A stretch of DNA of 64,000 bases from CADEGL01 sp050180485 (GTDB lineage: Bacteria; Pseudomonadota; Alphaproteobacteria; CADEGL01), in assembly GCA_050180485.1 (NCBI GenBank), contig JBFXED010000006.1, positions 59,671 to 123,670 on the forward strand, written 5' to 3'. Position 1 is the stretch's first letter; each line of letters starts with the position of its first letter. The translations under genes and the position numbers were made by a program. This document shows, one piece after another, positions 17,365-25,819 of the stretch. The notes below the pieces were generated by a model, which was not told the DNA's origin, did no database searches, and saw only the letters and a list, made by a program, of their open reading frames with translations.

Positions 17365-18243
17365 ATGGTCCGGAAAGGCATCGTTTTAGCCGGCGGTTCG
17401 GGCTCCCGCCTGCGCCCGGCGACCCTCGCGGTCAGCAAGCAACTCCTGCCTGTCTACGACCGGCCGATGATCTACTACCCGCTGGCCTTGCTGATGGAGG
17501 CAGGCATCCGGGACATCCTCATCATCGCGGCGCCGGATCAGATGCCGCTTTACCGCCGGTTGCTGGGCACGGGCACCGGGTTCGGCATCAGACTGTCCTA
17601 CCGCGCCCAGGTAAAACCACTCGGCCTGCCGGACGCGTTCCGCGTGGGCGCCACCTTCGTTGGACGCGAGCCGGTGTGTCTCGTGCTCGGCGACAACGTG
17701 ATGTTCGGCCCGTCGCTGACCAAGACGCTGGCGCGCGCCGTGCGGATGGAAGACGGCGCGCGGATCCTCGTTCGCCGCGTGCCGGACGCGCGCCCCTTCG
17801 GCACGGTCGCCTTCGACGCGGATGGACGGCCGCGGCGGCTGGTCGAAAAACCCGCGGCCAAAAAACCCGGCGACGCCGTGCCGGGCGTTTACTTCTTCGG
17901 CCCCGACGTGGTCATACTGGCGCGGCGGCTCAAGCCGTCGGCCCGCGGCGAGTTGGAGATCATGGATCTTCTGCGCGCGTACCTGGAGCGCGGCGCCCTG
18001 ACGATCGATCGCCTGCCCGCGGACGTCAGCTGGTTCGACATGGGCGTACCCGATTCCCTTCTAGACGCGGCCCGCGCCATCCGCGACCGCGAGCGCAAGC
18101 GCGGCGACAAGGTGGCATGCCCGGAAGCCATCGCCTGGCGGCAAGGCTGGCTCGGCGCAAGCGCCCTGCGCCGCCGTGCGGACGCGCTGGTTGGCACCGC
18201 GTACGGCCGCTACCTGGCCCGCTGCGCGGCGCGGCGGTCCTGA
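17365..18243 (+). CDS. rmlA: glucose-1-phosphate thymidylyltransferase (RmlA/RfbA family)
   Basis: Makes dTDP-glucose from glucose-1-phosphate and dTTP, the first step to dTDP-rhamnose. The nucleotide-binding motif GIVLAGGSGSRLRPAT and 'KQLLPVYDRPMIYYPL' are diagnostic of RmlA; 'LVLGDNVMFG' holds the metal Asp, 'VEKPAAKKPGDAVPGVYFF' the sugar-binding part, and 'VSWFDMGVPDSLLDA' is close to the family pattern. 292 residues from the ATG at 17365, the normal length; upstream in-frame ATG at 17182 is unlikely. rmlB, rmlC and rmlD are absent nearby, and the C-terminus is Arg-rich, so the exact sugar nucleotide is less sure. Confidence 0.88.
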   Translation: MVRKGIVLAGGSGSRLRPATLAVSKQLLPVYDRPMIYYPLALLMEAGIRDILIIAAPDQMPLYRRLLGTGTGFGIRLSYRAQVKPLGLPDAFRVGATFVGREPVCLVLGDNVMFGPSLTKTLARAVRMEDGARILVRRVPDARPFGTVAFDADGRPRRLVEKPAAKKPGDAVPGVYFFGPDVVILARRLKPSARGELEIMDLLRAYLERGALTIDRLPADVSWFDMGVPDSLLDAARAIRDRERKRGDKVACPEAIAWRQGWLGASALRRRADALVGTAYGRYLARCAARRS

Positions 18244-18284
18244 CTGAATCCTTTCCGCAACTGTTCCATCGGGAGACATCCACA

Positions 18285-19052
18285 ATGCGTCTGAAGAACA
18301 AGGTCGCCGTCATCACCGGCGGCGCGCGCGGTATCGGCGAAGCCTATGTGCGGCGTTACGTGCAGGAAGGCGCCAAGGTCGTCTTCGGCGATCTATTGGA
18401 CAAGGAAGGCGCCGCGCTGGCTAAGGATCTGAGCGGCAACGCGCGCTATGTGCGTTGCGACGTGACCAAGGCCGGCGACGTCGAGGCCTTGATGGACGAT
18501 GCCGTGACCGCTTTCGGCGGCCTCGACGTATGCATCGCCAACGCGGGCGTCGTCGATTCCGGCAGCATCATGGATGTCTCGGAAAAGACCTTCGATCACG
18601 TGATGGCGGTCAACGTCAAAGGCCCGCATCTGACCTGCCGCGCGGCGGCGAAGCGGATGATCGCGGCCAAGAAGGGCGGCGTGATCATCAACATCAGCTC
18701 CACCGTCGCGGTCTTGGGCGAGGTGGGCGAAGGCTGCTATCCGCTCAGCAAGGGGGCCGTGACCGCTCTGACCCGTACCCTGGCGGTCGAACTGGCGGAC
18801 CACAATATCCGTGTCGTCGCCATCGGCCCCGGCGGCACGCGCACGGGCATGATGGCCGACGCCCTGCCCGGCACACCGCGCGGCAAGCGGATCGCCATGC
18901 GCACGCCCCTACGCCGCATGGCCGAGCCGGAGGAGATGGCGGGCGTGGCGGTGTTCCTGGCCTCATCGGATGCCAGCTACATCACCGGCCAGACCATCTA
19001 TGTCGACGGCGGCCGCCTGGTCCTGAACATGATCATGCCGGACAAGGGCTAG
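18285..19052 (+). CDS. SDR-family oxidoreductase
   Basis: 255 residues, classical short-chain dehydrogenase: TGGARGIGEA (NAD(P)-binding), 'CDVTKAGDVE', 'NAG' in 'CIANAGVV', Ser in 'INISSTVAV', and the catalytic Y-x3-K in CYPLSKGAV. An acidic residue after beta-2 ('VVFGDLLDKEG') suggests NAD(H) preference. A GGGAGA ribosome site precedes ATG 18285. Substrate unknown. It overlaps the mobA stop by four bases in convergent orientation. Confidence 0.9.
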   Translation: MRLKNKVAVITGGARGIGEAYVRRYVQEGAKVVFGDLLDKEGAALAKDLSGNARYVRCDVTKAGDVEALMDDAVTAFGGLDVCIANAGVVDSGSIMDVSEKTFDHVMAVNVKGPHLTCRAAAKRMIAAKKGGVIINISSTVAVLGEVGEGCYPLSKGAVTALTRTLAVELADHNIRVVAIGPGGTRTGMMADALPGTPRGKRIAMRTPLRRMAEPEEMAGVAVFLASSDASYITGQTIYVDGGRLVLNMIMPDKG

Positions 19053-19684
19053 CGCGGGCCGACGCCCTCGGCGATCAGCCGCTCGGCCGCAGCCTCGTCC
19101 TCGGGGCTGTTGACGTTGAGGAACGGATCGAACGGCTCGACCGGATAGGCGACCGTGGCGACCCGGTGGCGCGCGGCCCAAGCATCGACCTTGCGCGCGC
19201 CGCCCTCGACCAGATCGCGACGAAGCGAATCGGCCAAGGCGACCGGCCACAAGCCGAAGACCGGATGGGCACGGCCGCCGGATTCGGCATAAGCCATTTC
19301 GGCGCTCCGCGCCGCGCGCGCGGCCGCCAGACGCTCCACCAGATCGGCCGGGAAGAACGGCACGTCTGTCGGAAACGATGCGACCCAGGCCACGTCCGGG
19401 TGATGCGCGCGCGCCCACAAGAGGCCGGCCAGAATACCCGCGAGAGGACCCGCGAAGCCTCCGACCGGGTCGGCGGCGACCGGCAGGCCGAAAGCCGCGA
19501 AACGCACCGGATCGCCGTTGGCGTTGAGGACCAAGGGGCCGACCTGCGGCCGGGCGCGCGCGATTGCCCGCGACAAGACCGGGCGGCCGCCGAGAAGGCG
19601 CAGGCATTTGTCGCCCCCACCCATCCGGCTCGACCGCCCGCCGGCCAAAAGCACTCCGGCGATCGCTGATAGCCCCTTCATCAT
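19049..19684 (-). CDS. mobA: molybdenum cofactor guanylyltransferase
   Basis: Links GMP to molybdopterin to form the MGD cofactor. About 211 residues; the N-terminal GVLLAGGRSSRMGGGDKCL is the MobA GTP-binding signature, followed by 'PVAADPVGGFAGPLAGILAGL' and 'SFPTDVPFFPADLV', with metal Asp in the latter. 'FLNVNSPED' near the end is also typical. The start is one of two adjacent ATGs (19684 or 19681); the frame continues upstream without MobA-like sequence. Divergent from moaA, 133 bp apart, so the two cofactor genes probably share a control region. Confidence 0.93.
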   Translation of the reverse strand: MMKGLSAIAGVLLAGGRSSRMGGGDKCLRLLGGRPVLSRAIARARPQVGPLVLNANGDPVRFAAFGLPVAADPVGGFAGPLAGILAGLLWARAHHPDVAWVASFPTDVPFFPADLVERLAAARAARSAEMAYAESGGRAHPVFGLWPVALADSLRRDLVEGGARKVDAWAARHRVATVAYPVEPFDPFLNVNSPEDEAAAERLIAEGVGPR

Positions 19685-19817
19685 CGCTTGCACTATGGCG
19701 TCCGCTGCCCGGCCAGACCATAGAGGGCTGGACAGGACGGAAGCACCCTCGCATCCTCCGCATTGAACCGGCCCCTCCGGGACATATGTTTTCATACGAA
19801 GGGGTTGCAGGAACGCG

Positions 19818-20864
19818 ATGCCTGACGATTTGACCATCACGCCGCCCGGACGGCCCGCGACGGAGCATGGACCTCTGGTCGATCCGTTCGCGCGCACCAT
19901 CAGCTATCTGCGCGTCTCGGTCACCGACCGGTGCGACTTCCGCTGCGTCTACTGCATGTCCGAGGACATGACGTTCCTGCCCAAGGCCGAGATCCTGACG
20001 CTGGAGGAGCTGGGGCGGTTGTGCGGTGCCTTCGTCGACCTGGGCGTGCGCAAGCTGCGCCTGACCGGGGGCGAGCCGCTGGCGCGGCGGAACATCATGT
20101 CGCTTGTCCGTGCGCTCGGCCGCCATCTGCCGGCTGGACGCCTTGACGAGCTGACACTCACCACCAACGGCAGCCAGCTCGCGCGCTATGCGCAGGAGTT
20201 GCGCGACGCCGGCATGCGCCGCATCAACGTCTCGCTCGACACGCTCGATCCGGAAAAATTCACCGCCATCACCCGCTGGGGCAAACTCGACAAAGTGCTG
20301 GACGGGATCGCCACGGCCGAAGCCGCCGGCCTGGCCGTCAAGATCAACGTCGTCGCGCTCAAGGACGTAAACATCGACGAGTTGGACCGCATGGTGGCTT
20401 GGTGCGGCGAGCGCGGCTTCGACATGACGATCATCGAAGTGATGCCGATGGGCGACGTCGGCGAGCAGCGAACGGATCAGTACTATCCGCTCTCCATGGT
20501 CCGCGCGCGGTTGGCGCGGCGCTGGACGCTCGACGAATCCGACCACCGCACTGGCGGGCCCGCGCGCTATGTGACCGTGCGCGAGACCGGCGCGCGGCTG
20601 GGTTTCATCACGCCGATGACCCACAATTTCTGCGAGTCGTGTAACCGCGTGCGGCTGACCTGCACCGGCATGCTCTATATGTGCCTGGGCCAGGAAGACG
20701 CAGCCGACCTGCGCGCGCCGCTGCGGCAAAGTCCGGACGACGGAATGCTGCGGGCCGCCATCCGCGACGCCATCGCGCGCAAACCGAAGGGCCATGACTT
20801 CGTCATCGACCGGCGCCGGCAGGCGGTTTCGGTGCCGCGCCACATGAGCGTGACCGGCGGCTGA
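19818..20864 (+). CDS. moaA: GTP 3',8-cyclase
   Basis: Radical SAM enzyme that rearranges GTP in the first step of molybdenum cofactor synthesis. 348 residues with the N-terminal cluster motif DRCDFRCVYC (C-x3-C-x2-C), 'LTGGEPL', and the C-terminal cluster motif NFCESCNRVRLTCTG (C-x2-C-x13-C as in MoaA, the third Cys in 'YMCLG' nearby). It ends in Gly-Gly, needed for activity in MoaA. A Shine-Dalgarno AGGAA lies five bases before ATG 19818. MoaC, MoaD/E and MogA are not in the window; CinA is elsewhere. Confidence 0.96.
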   Translation: MPDDLTITPPGRPATEHGPLVDPFARTISYLRVSVTDRCDFRCVYCMSEDMTFLPKAEILTLEELGRLCGAFVDLGVRKLRLTGGEPLARRNIMSLVRALGRHLPAGRLDELTLTTNGSQLARYAQELRDAGMRRINVSLDTLDPEKFTAITRWGKLDKVLDGIATAEAAGLAVKINVVALKDVNIDELDRMVAWCGERGFDMTIIEVMPMGDVGEQRTDQYYPLSMVRARLARRWTLDESDHRTGGPARYVTVRETGARLGFITPMTHNFCESCNRVRLTCTGMLYMCLGQEDAADLRAPLRQSPDDGMLRAAIRDAIARKPKGHDFVIDRRRQAVSVPRHMSVTGG

Positions 20865-20987
20865 AGCGCCCGCCAGGGCGGGAAATCGCTTTAAAATCAA
20901 GGGCGTTCAGGCTCGATTCTTGCATGGGCTTACCCTTGCGGCCAAAACCTGCCCTGCGCTTCATGTAGATAACCCCCCGATCGCGCG

Positions 20988-23222
20988 ATGTCTTCGACGA
21001 CGGCAGATCCCATCCCCCCGCTCATCGGACCGCTGCGCACTCTGCCTCGGACGGCGGAATGGGCGTCCGTCGACGGCACGTCCGCGCATTGGTCGCTGCA
21101 ACCCATCGAGCCGGACGATCTCCCGCTGCCGCCCACAACCCGTGCGACGAAGCTTAGTGCAGCGCTATTTTGCTCGATTGGATTGCATTTCGCAGCCGTG
21201 ACGCTGGTGGCGGCGGGCCTGCCCCATGTCGATCTGGATTGGCTCAAGCTGCATGACGCGCCCATCAAGCGCGTGGACGTCGTCTTTTACGATCCCACCG
21301 CCCCCGAAGAGGTGGCGCCGGGATCGGGCGTCGTCGCCCAGGAGCAAGCAAAACTCGGCTTGGGAAGCGCACAAACGCGCGGCCGCGATGCCGGGCGCAA
21401 CCCGACATCCTCGGAAGCGGATATGGCCCGGCCAAACGCACGACGCGTGGCGCACGGACAAGGGAAAGCCGGAGAAGGCGAATCCGCGCAGGCCAGCAGC
21501 GCGAAAACGGCGGCAAACGCCGCCACCGCCGCGAAGTCCAATTCGTCTCAGGCAATGGATGGAAAGGTCGACCGCAGCGAAAAAGCTGCCAGCGCGCGAA
21601 GCGAGCAGCCCCCCTCGGAAGCTGCCGCGACCGCGCAACCAGCATCGCGTACCGAATCCGGCGGCGCGGCCGCGAAGGGACAACCCGAAGGCACGGGCAG
21701 GGAGGACCGGGAAACGGCGATTCAGAAGCAGACCACGGGCGCACCGGAAAATGCCCCGCAGGTCTCCGGCGCAGCGGCCAGCAAAACGCAGGCACGCCCA
21801 TCCCCCCTCCTGGCATCGTCCCTGCCCATTCTCAACGAGCAGGAGTCCGGCAAGCCGAAGCAGGAGTCCGCCAAGGCGAAAGAGTCCATCAAGGAACCAC
21901 CGGAGTACGTCGTCGTAGCACGACCCCTGACCGCCGAGGATCCACCGCAGCAACCGCCTACGCCCAAGGAACAACAAACCGTGCCGCAGGCCTCCGATTC
22001 GACCGCGAAGCTTCAGAAGCAGTTGCAGGATCTGCGCGAGGACGGCGGGCCGTCGAATTTGAAATTGGCGGTGAAGACATCCGCGGGCGATGCGCTGTTA
22101 CCGGCAACAGGTGCAAGCAGCAGCAATAACTCCGGCGCGGCATCCGATGCCGCGCCCAATGCCAGCACCATCGCGCCCATCCGAGCGGCGCAGGCGATGC
22201 CGCCAGCGCCCGCGGAAAGCTCGTCGAATATCGCCATGAAGCTGATGCTCCAGACCATGCCCGGCCTGGACAGCACGCTGGCGGCGGCGATGGCCCATCC
22301 GAACACAGCGCCCGTCTCGCCGCCCACGCCGCGTCGCGAACAGGTCATCGCGCGGATGCAGAAAGCCGCCGACCGGGGTTATGCCCATGCCCAGTACGGC
22401 GTCGCGCGCCGCGAGCTGATCGGCCAGGGCGTTCCGCGTAATCCCGAGGCGGCGGCGGATCTGTTGGAACGGGCTGCACGCCAGGGGCATGCGACGTCCC
22501 AATTAGCCCTCGGCTACATGACGCTGAAGGGCTATGGCGTGAAGCAAGACAAGGCAGAGGCCCTGACCTGGCTGACCCTGGCGGCCCATCAGGGCAACGA
22601 AGACGCCGCGCGTGCGGCGGCGCTGATCGAACCCACCCTGACCGCGCAGGAATTGATCGCCGCCCGCCGTTCGGTCAGCGACTGGAAATCGGTGATGGAG
22701 CCGGCCACGACGCCCGCGGCAACGGAAGGCAAGACCGCACCGGAACGCGGCCCTCTTCAAGACGCTATCGCCCATGGCGACGTGGCCGCCGTCCGCGCCC
22801 TGATCGCGCGCGGCGAGGATGCCAATGGCCGCGACCGCGAGGGCCGCACGGCGATGATCAACGCCGGCTGGCGGGGCGACAGCGCCATCGTCGACAGCCT
22901 GCTCGAAATGGGCGCCGATCCGGATATTGTCGATAACGAAGGCCGCACGGCCATCATGTGGGCGGCCGGCAATGGCTATCCCAACGTCGTCGAGAAGCTG
23001 GCCAAGGCCGGCGTCGAACTGAATCTCAAGGACAAGGAAGGCCGCACGGCCCTTACCAGCGCGGCACTCAACGGCCACACCGACGTGGTGAAGGCGCTGA
23101 TCTCCAACAAGGTTGACCTGAACGCGCGAGACGACCGCGGCAAGACGGCGCTGGATTACGCGCTCAGGCAGAATTATCCGGACATCGTCCAGATTCTGGA
23201 AAAGGCCGGCGCGAAGCGCTGA
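20988..23222 (+). CDS. TonB-like-anchored protein with Sel1 and ankyrin repeats
   Basis: 744 residues. A short cytoplasmic N-tail leads to one membrane segment (about 55-79) carrying Ser63-x3-His67, the spacing of the SxxxH motif with which TonB couples to ExbB/ExbD. Next comes 'RVDVVFYDPTAPEEV' and about 370 residues rich in Ala, Ser, Pro, Lys and Gln, likely disordered and periplasmic. Then two or three Sel1 repeats (about 457-550, 'GYAHAQYGVARRELIGQGV', 'ALGYMTLKGYGVKQD') and five ankyrin repeats (about 589-744, 'DREGRTAMINAGWRGD', 'GRTAIMWAAGNGY'). No TonB C-terminal domain is present. Function unknown; a membrane-anchored scaffold is likely. Confidence 0.82.
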   Translation: MSSTTADPIPPLIGPLRTLPRTAEWASVDGTSAHWSLQPIEPDDLPLPPTTRATKLSAALFCSIGLHFAAVTLVAAGLPHVDLDWLKLHDAPIKRVDVVFYDPTAPEEVAPGSGVVAQEQAKLGLGSAQTRGRDAGRNPTSSEADMARPNARRVAHGQGKAGEGESAQASSAKTAANAATAAKSNSSQAMDGKVDRSEKAASARSEQPPSEAAATAQPASRTESGGAAAKGQPEGTGREDRETAIQKQTTGAPENAPQVSGAAASKTQARPSPLLASSLPILNEQESGKPKQESAKAKESIKEPPEYVVVARPLTAEDPPQQPPTPKEQQTVPQASDSTAKLQKQLQDLREDGGPSNLKLAVKTSAGDALLPATGASSSNNSGAASDAAPNASTIAPIRAAQAMPPAPAESSSNIAMKLMLQTMPGLDSTLAAAMAHPNTAPVSPPTPRREQVIARMQKAADRGYAHAQYGVARRELIGQGVPRNPEAAADLLERAARQGHATSQLALGYMTLKGYGVKQDKAEALTWLTLAAHQGNEDAARAAALIEPTLTAQELIAARRSVSDWKSVMEPATTPAATEGKTAPERGPLQDAIAHGDVAAVRALIARGEDANGRDREGRTAMINAGWRGDSAIVDSLLEMGADPDIVDNEGRTAIMWAAGNGYPNVVEKLAKAGVELNLKDKEGRTALTSAALNGHTDVVKALISNKVDLNARDDRGKTALDYALRQNYPDIVQILEKAGAKR

Positions 23223-23228
23223 TCGGGC

Positions 23229-23708
23229 CTATTTAATGTCGATGCGGTGCGCGAAGTTGCGCCCGTCGCTGACCGTGATCTGGGTGAAACCCAAAAGCTT
23301 CGCCAGATCGAAAAAAGTGAAATAATCCTCGACACCCACCTCGTTGAAGAACGGCGTCATGCGCGCGCTGGCCGTCAGCATGGCCAGCAGACCGCGCATC
23401 CGGTACAGCGTGTTGTACGAGTTCTCGTACAGGCCGACGATGATGAGTTTCTCGGCGTCATCGCCCTTGGCGAAGACCGCGAAGGGCGGAGGATAGGGAT
23501 TCGACATCATCTGCGCCGTCATCGCGGTGACGAAGCCGAGCCGGCGCTTCCGATCGGAATCGGGCAAGGTCTTCGCGCGCGCCACATAGGTCTCTTGCGT
23601 CTTCGGTGGCGGGTAATAGTAGCCCGCATGGCGTTCTTCCGCGCGCGCGGGACCCAGGGCGCACAGAACAACGAGCGCGAGTCCGAACAAAGCGACCTTG
23701 TTGGCCAC
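23229..23708 (-). CDS. small secreted protein of unknown function
   Basis: 159 residues with a clear signal peptide (hydrophobic 'VALFGLALVVLCALGP', cleavage near 'ARA-EE'). The mature part starts with 'GYYYPPPKTQETYVARA' and has conserved-looking segments 'MTAQMMSNPYPPPFAVFAKGD' and 'LFGLYENSYNTLYRMRGLLA'-like sequence ending with 'TFFDLAKLLGFTQITVSDG'. I do not recognise a domain. The stop is six bases from the stop of the convergent Sel1/ankyrin gene. It is probably periplasmic. A database name related to molybdopterin would not be supported by its sequence. Confidence 0.75.
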   Translation of the reverse strand: MANKVALFGLALVVLCALGPARAEERHAGYYYPPPKTQETYVARAKTLPDSDRKRRLGFVTAMTAQMMSNPYPPPFAVFAKGDDAEKLIIVGLYENSYNTLYRMRGLLAMLTASARMTPFFNEVGVEDYFTFFDLAKLLGFTQITVSDGRNFAHRIDIK

Positions 23709-23854
23709 GGCATCCCTCCTTCGCGGCGGCTAGGCCCGCACGATGGCCGATGGTCATGGGTTTGGCAACGCGGGCGGCTGGCGTCCCGTTCCCCGTCGGC
23801 TATACTCGCGCCGTCACGCGCGAAACCCCCGCGGAGCGTACGAAAAGCCGGTCC

Positions 23855-24622
23855 ATGCCGAGCAAACGGATAGCTTTTGTCGCGGCCGACACCGAGCCCG
23901 CCCAGTGCGCGCTCGCGCTTTTGCGCGCGCGTTATGCCTCGGTCGAGCCCGAACGAGCGGAGATCGTGGTGGCGCTCGGCGGCGACGGTTTCATGCTCGA
24001 GACGCTCCACCGCTTCAGCGCGCGCCGCGTGCCGATCTACGGCATGCATCGCGGCACGGTCGGCTTCCTGATGAACGAGTACCGGGAGGACGGGCTAGAG
24101 CAGCGGCTGGAGAAATCGACCGCCACGACCCTCTATCCGCTGCGCATGGAAGCGCGAACCATCGACGGCAAGACGCACACGGCGCTGGCCATCAACGAGG
24201 TCTCGCTTTTGCGCGAAAAGCGCTTCGCGGCCAAGATCAGGATCACCGTCGACGGCGTCGTCCGCATGGACGAGCTGATCTGCGACGGTATTCTCATCTC
24301 GACCCCCGCCGGCAGCACGGCCTACAACCTGTCGGCGTTCGGCCCCATTCTCCCGGTCGGTTCGAACGCGCTCGCGCTGACCCCGATCAGCGCGTTCCGC
24401 CCCCGGCGCTGGCGCGGCGCCATCCTGTCGCACGCGGCGAAAGTTGTGTTCGAGATCAAGGACGCCCAGCACCGCCCGGTCAGCGCCACGGCCGACTTCA
24501 CCGAAATCCGCGACGTGACGCGGGTCGAGGTGCGCGAAGACCGCACGAGCGCGCATACGATCCTGTTCGACGCCGAGCACAATTTCGAAGAACGCATCCT
24601 GAAAGAACAGTTCATTTCCTAG
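23855..24622 (+). CDS. nadK: NAD kinase
   Basis: Phosphorylates NAD to NADP in the cytoplasm. 255 residues from the ATG at 23855 (MPSKRIAFVAADT), as in alphaproteobacterial NadK. The motif GGDGFML (ATP/NAD site), 'NE' of 'AINEVSLLRE', and 'CDGILISTPAGSTAYNLSAFGPIL' (the diagnostic GSTAY element) are intact, followed by 'LTPISAFRPRRW'. The frame stays open upstream but runs over the divergent small secreted gene region. It leads a tight run with argE, the aspartoacylase-like gene and abrB (gaps of 11, 10 and 3 bp). Confidence 0.95.
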   Translation: MPSKRIAFVAADTEPAQCALALLRARYASVEPERAEIVVALGGDGFMLETLHRFSARRVPIYGMHRGTVGFLMNEYREDGLEQRLEKSTATTLYPLRMEARTIDGKTHTALAINEVSLLREKRFAAKIRITVDGVVRMDELICDGILISTPAGSTAYNLSAFGPILPVGSNALALTPISAFRPRRWRGAILSHAAKVVFEIKDAQHRPVSATADFTEIRDVTRVEVREDRTSAHTILFDAEHNFEERILKEQFIS

Positions 24623-24633
24623 GGGATTAGCGA

Positions 24634-25809
24634 ATGGCCCGCCGCGACCTGAAAAGCCTCGACATGATCCGCACGCTGATCTCCTACGACACGACCAGCC
24701 GCGACTCGAATTTGGCCCTGATCGATTACATCAAGACCTATCTGTCCAAACTGGGCGTCGAATCCGAACTCGTCTACGACGACGAGAAGCGCAAGGCCAA
24801 TCTCTACGCCACGCTCGGCCCCAAAGACCGCGGCGGCATTTGCCTGTCCGGCCACACCGACGTGGTGCCGATCGACGGCCAGGAATGGTCGACCGATCCG
24901 TTCAAGGTCGAAGAGCGCGGCGGCAAGCTTTACGGGCGTGGCACCTGCGACATGAAAAGCTGGCTGGCGGTGGCCCTGGCCTATGCGCCCGAGTTCCTGG
25001 AGCGCGGCCTCGACATTCCGATCCATCTGGCCTTTTCCTACGACGAAGAGGTCGGCTGCATCGGCGTGCGCCGCCTGATCAGCCAGATCAAGGACCGGCC
25101 CCACCGCCCGACCATGTGCATCGTGGGCGAGCCCACGGGCATGAAGGTCGTGCGCGCCCACAAGGGCAAGCGCAGCTATTACTGCCGCGTGCGCGGCTTC
25201 GAGGCGCACTCGTCCCTCACCCCGCGCGGCGTCAACGCGATCGAATACGCGGCCGAGATCGTCCTGAAGCTGAAGGAGATGGGCAGGCGCCACCGCGACG
25301 GCGGGCCCTACGACGACGAGTTCGACGTGCCCTACACCACCGTCCATACCGGCGTCATCCACGGCGGCACCCAACTCAACATCGTGCCCAAGGATTGCGT
25401 CTTCGAGTTCGAGTTCCGCCATCTGCCCGGCGACGATCCGCTCGCCATGTACGAAGAGGTCAAATCCTTCGCCGAGAAGGAGCTGGTGCCCCAGATGCAG
25501 GCGGTGGCCGCCGACACGGGCGTCGCCTTCCAATTGCGCAGCGAGTTTCCCGGCCTCGACATGTCCGAGGACGACGAGGCCACCGCGCTCGTCAAGCGCC
25601 TGACCGGCGCCAACTCGACGGCCAAGGTGGCCTTCGGCACCGAGGCCGGCTTGTTCCAGAAGGGTGGCATCCCGACCGTCATCTGCGGGCCGGGCGAGGT
25701 CGATCAGGCGCACAAGCCCGACGAGTTCGTCTCGCTCGACCAGATCGCGCTGTGCGAAGACTTCATGGCGCGCATCATGGACCATGTCTGCCGCCGCCCA
25801 GGAGCCTAG
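24634..25809 (+). CDS. argE: acetylornithine deacetylase-like M20 metallopeptidase
   Basis: 391 residues, M20 family. Metal ligands are visible in SGHTDVV (His), 'GRGTCDMKSW' (bridging Asp), 'YDEEVGCIG' (Glu-Glu, base and ligand), 'VGEPTG' (ligand) and the late 'VDQAHKPDEF' (His); the dimerisation domain carries 'FEAHSSLTPRGVNAIEYA'. These fit ArgE, which removes acetate from N-acetylornithine. Because the next gene is aspartoacylase-like and the third a transporter-like protein, it may act on another N-acyl amino acid. The ATG at 24634 lies 11 bp after nadK. Confidence 0.9.
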   Translation: MARRDLKSLDMIRTLISYDTTSRDSNLALIDYIKTYLSKLGVESELVYDDEKRKANLYATLGPKDRGGICLSGHTDVVPIDGQEWSTDPFKVEERGGKLYGRGTCDMKSWLAVALAYAPEFLERGLDIPIHLAFSYDEEVGCIGVRRLISQIKDRPHRPTMCIVGEPTGMKVVRAHKGKRSYYCRVRGFEAHSSLTPRGVNAIEYAAEIVLKLKEMGRRHRDGGPYDDEFDVPYTTVHTGVIHGGTQLNIVPKDCVFEFEFRHLPGDDPLAMYEEVKSFAEKELVPQMQAVAADTGVAFQLRSEFPGLDMSEDDEATALVKRLTGANSTAKVAFGTEAGLFQKGGIPTVICGPGEVDQAHKPDEFVSLDQIALCEDFMARIMDHVCRRPGA

Positions 25810-25819
25810 CACCCACCCC

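Noticed and set aside
20865..20890. Hairpin CGCCC/GGGCG after moaA as a terminator.
   Set aside because: The stem is only five bases and is not followed by a T-run, so it is too weak to call.
23229..23708. Calling the small secreted gene a molybdopterin-related enzyme because of nearby mobA/moaA.
   Set aside because: It has a signal peptide and no MobA or MoeA motif; the neighbourhood alone does not support the name.
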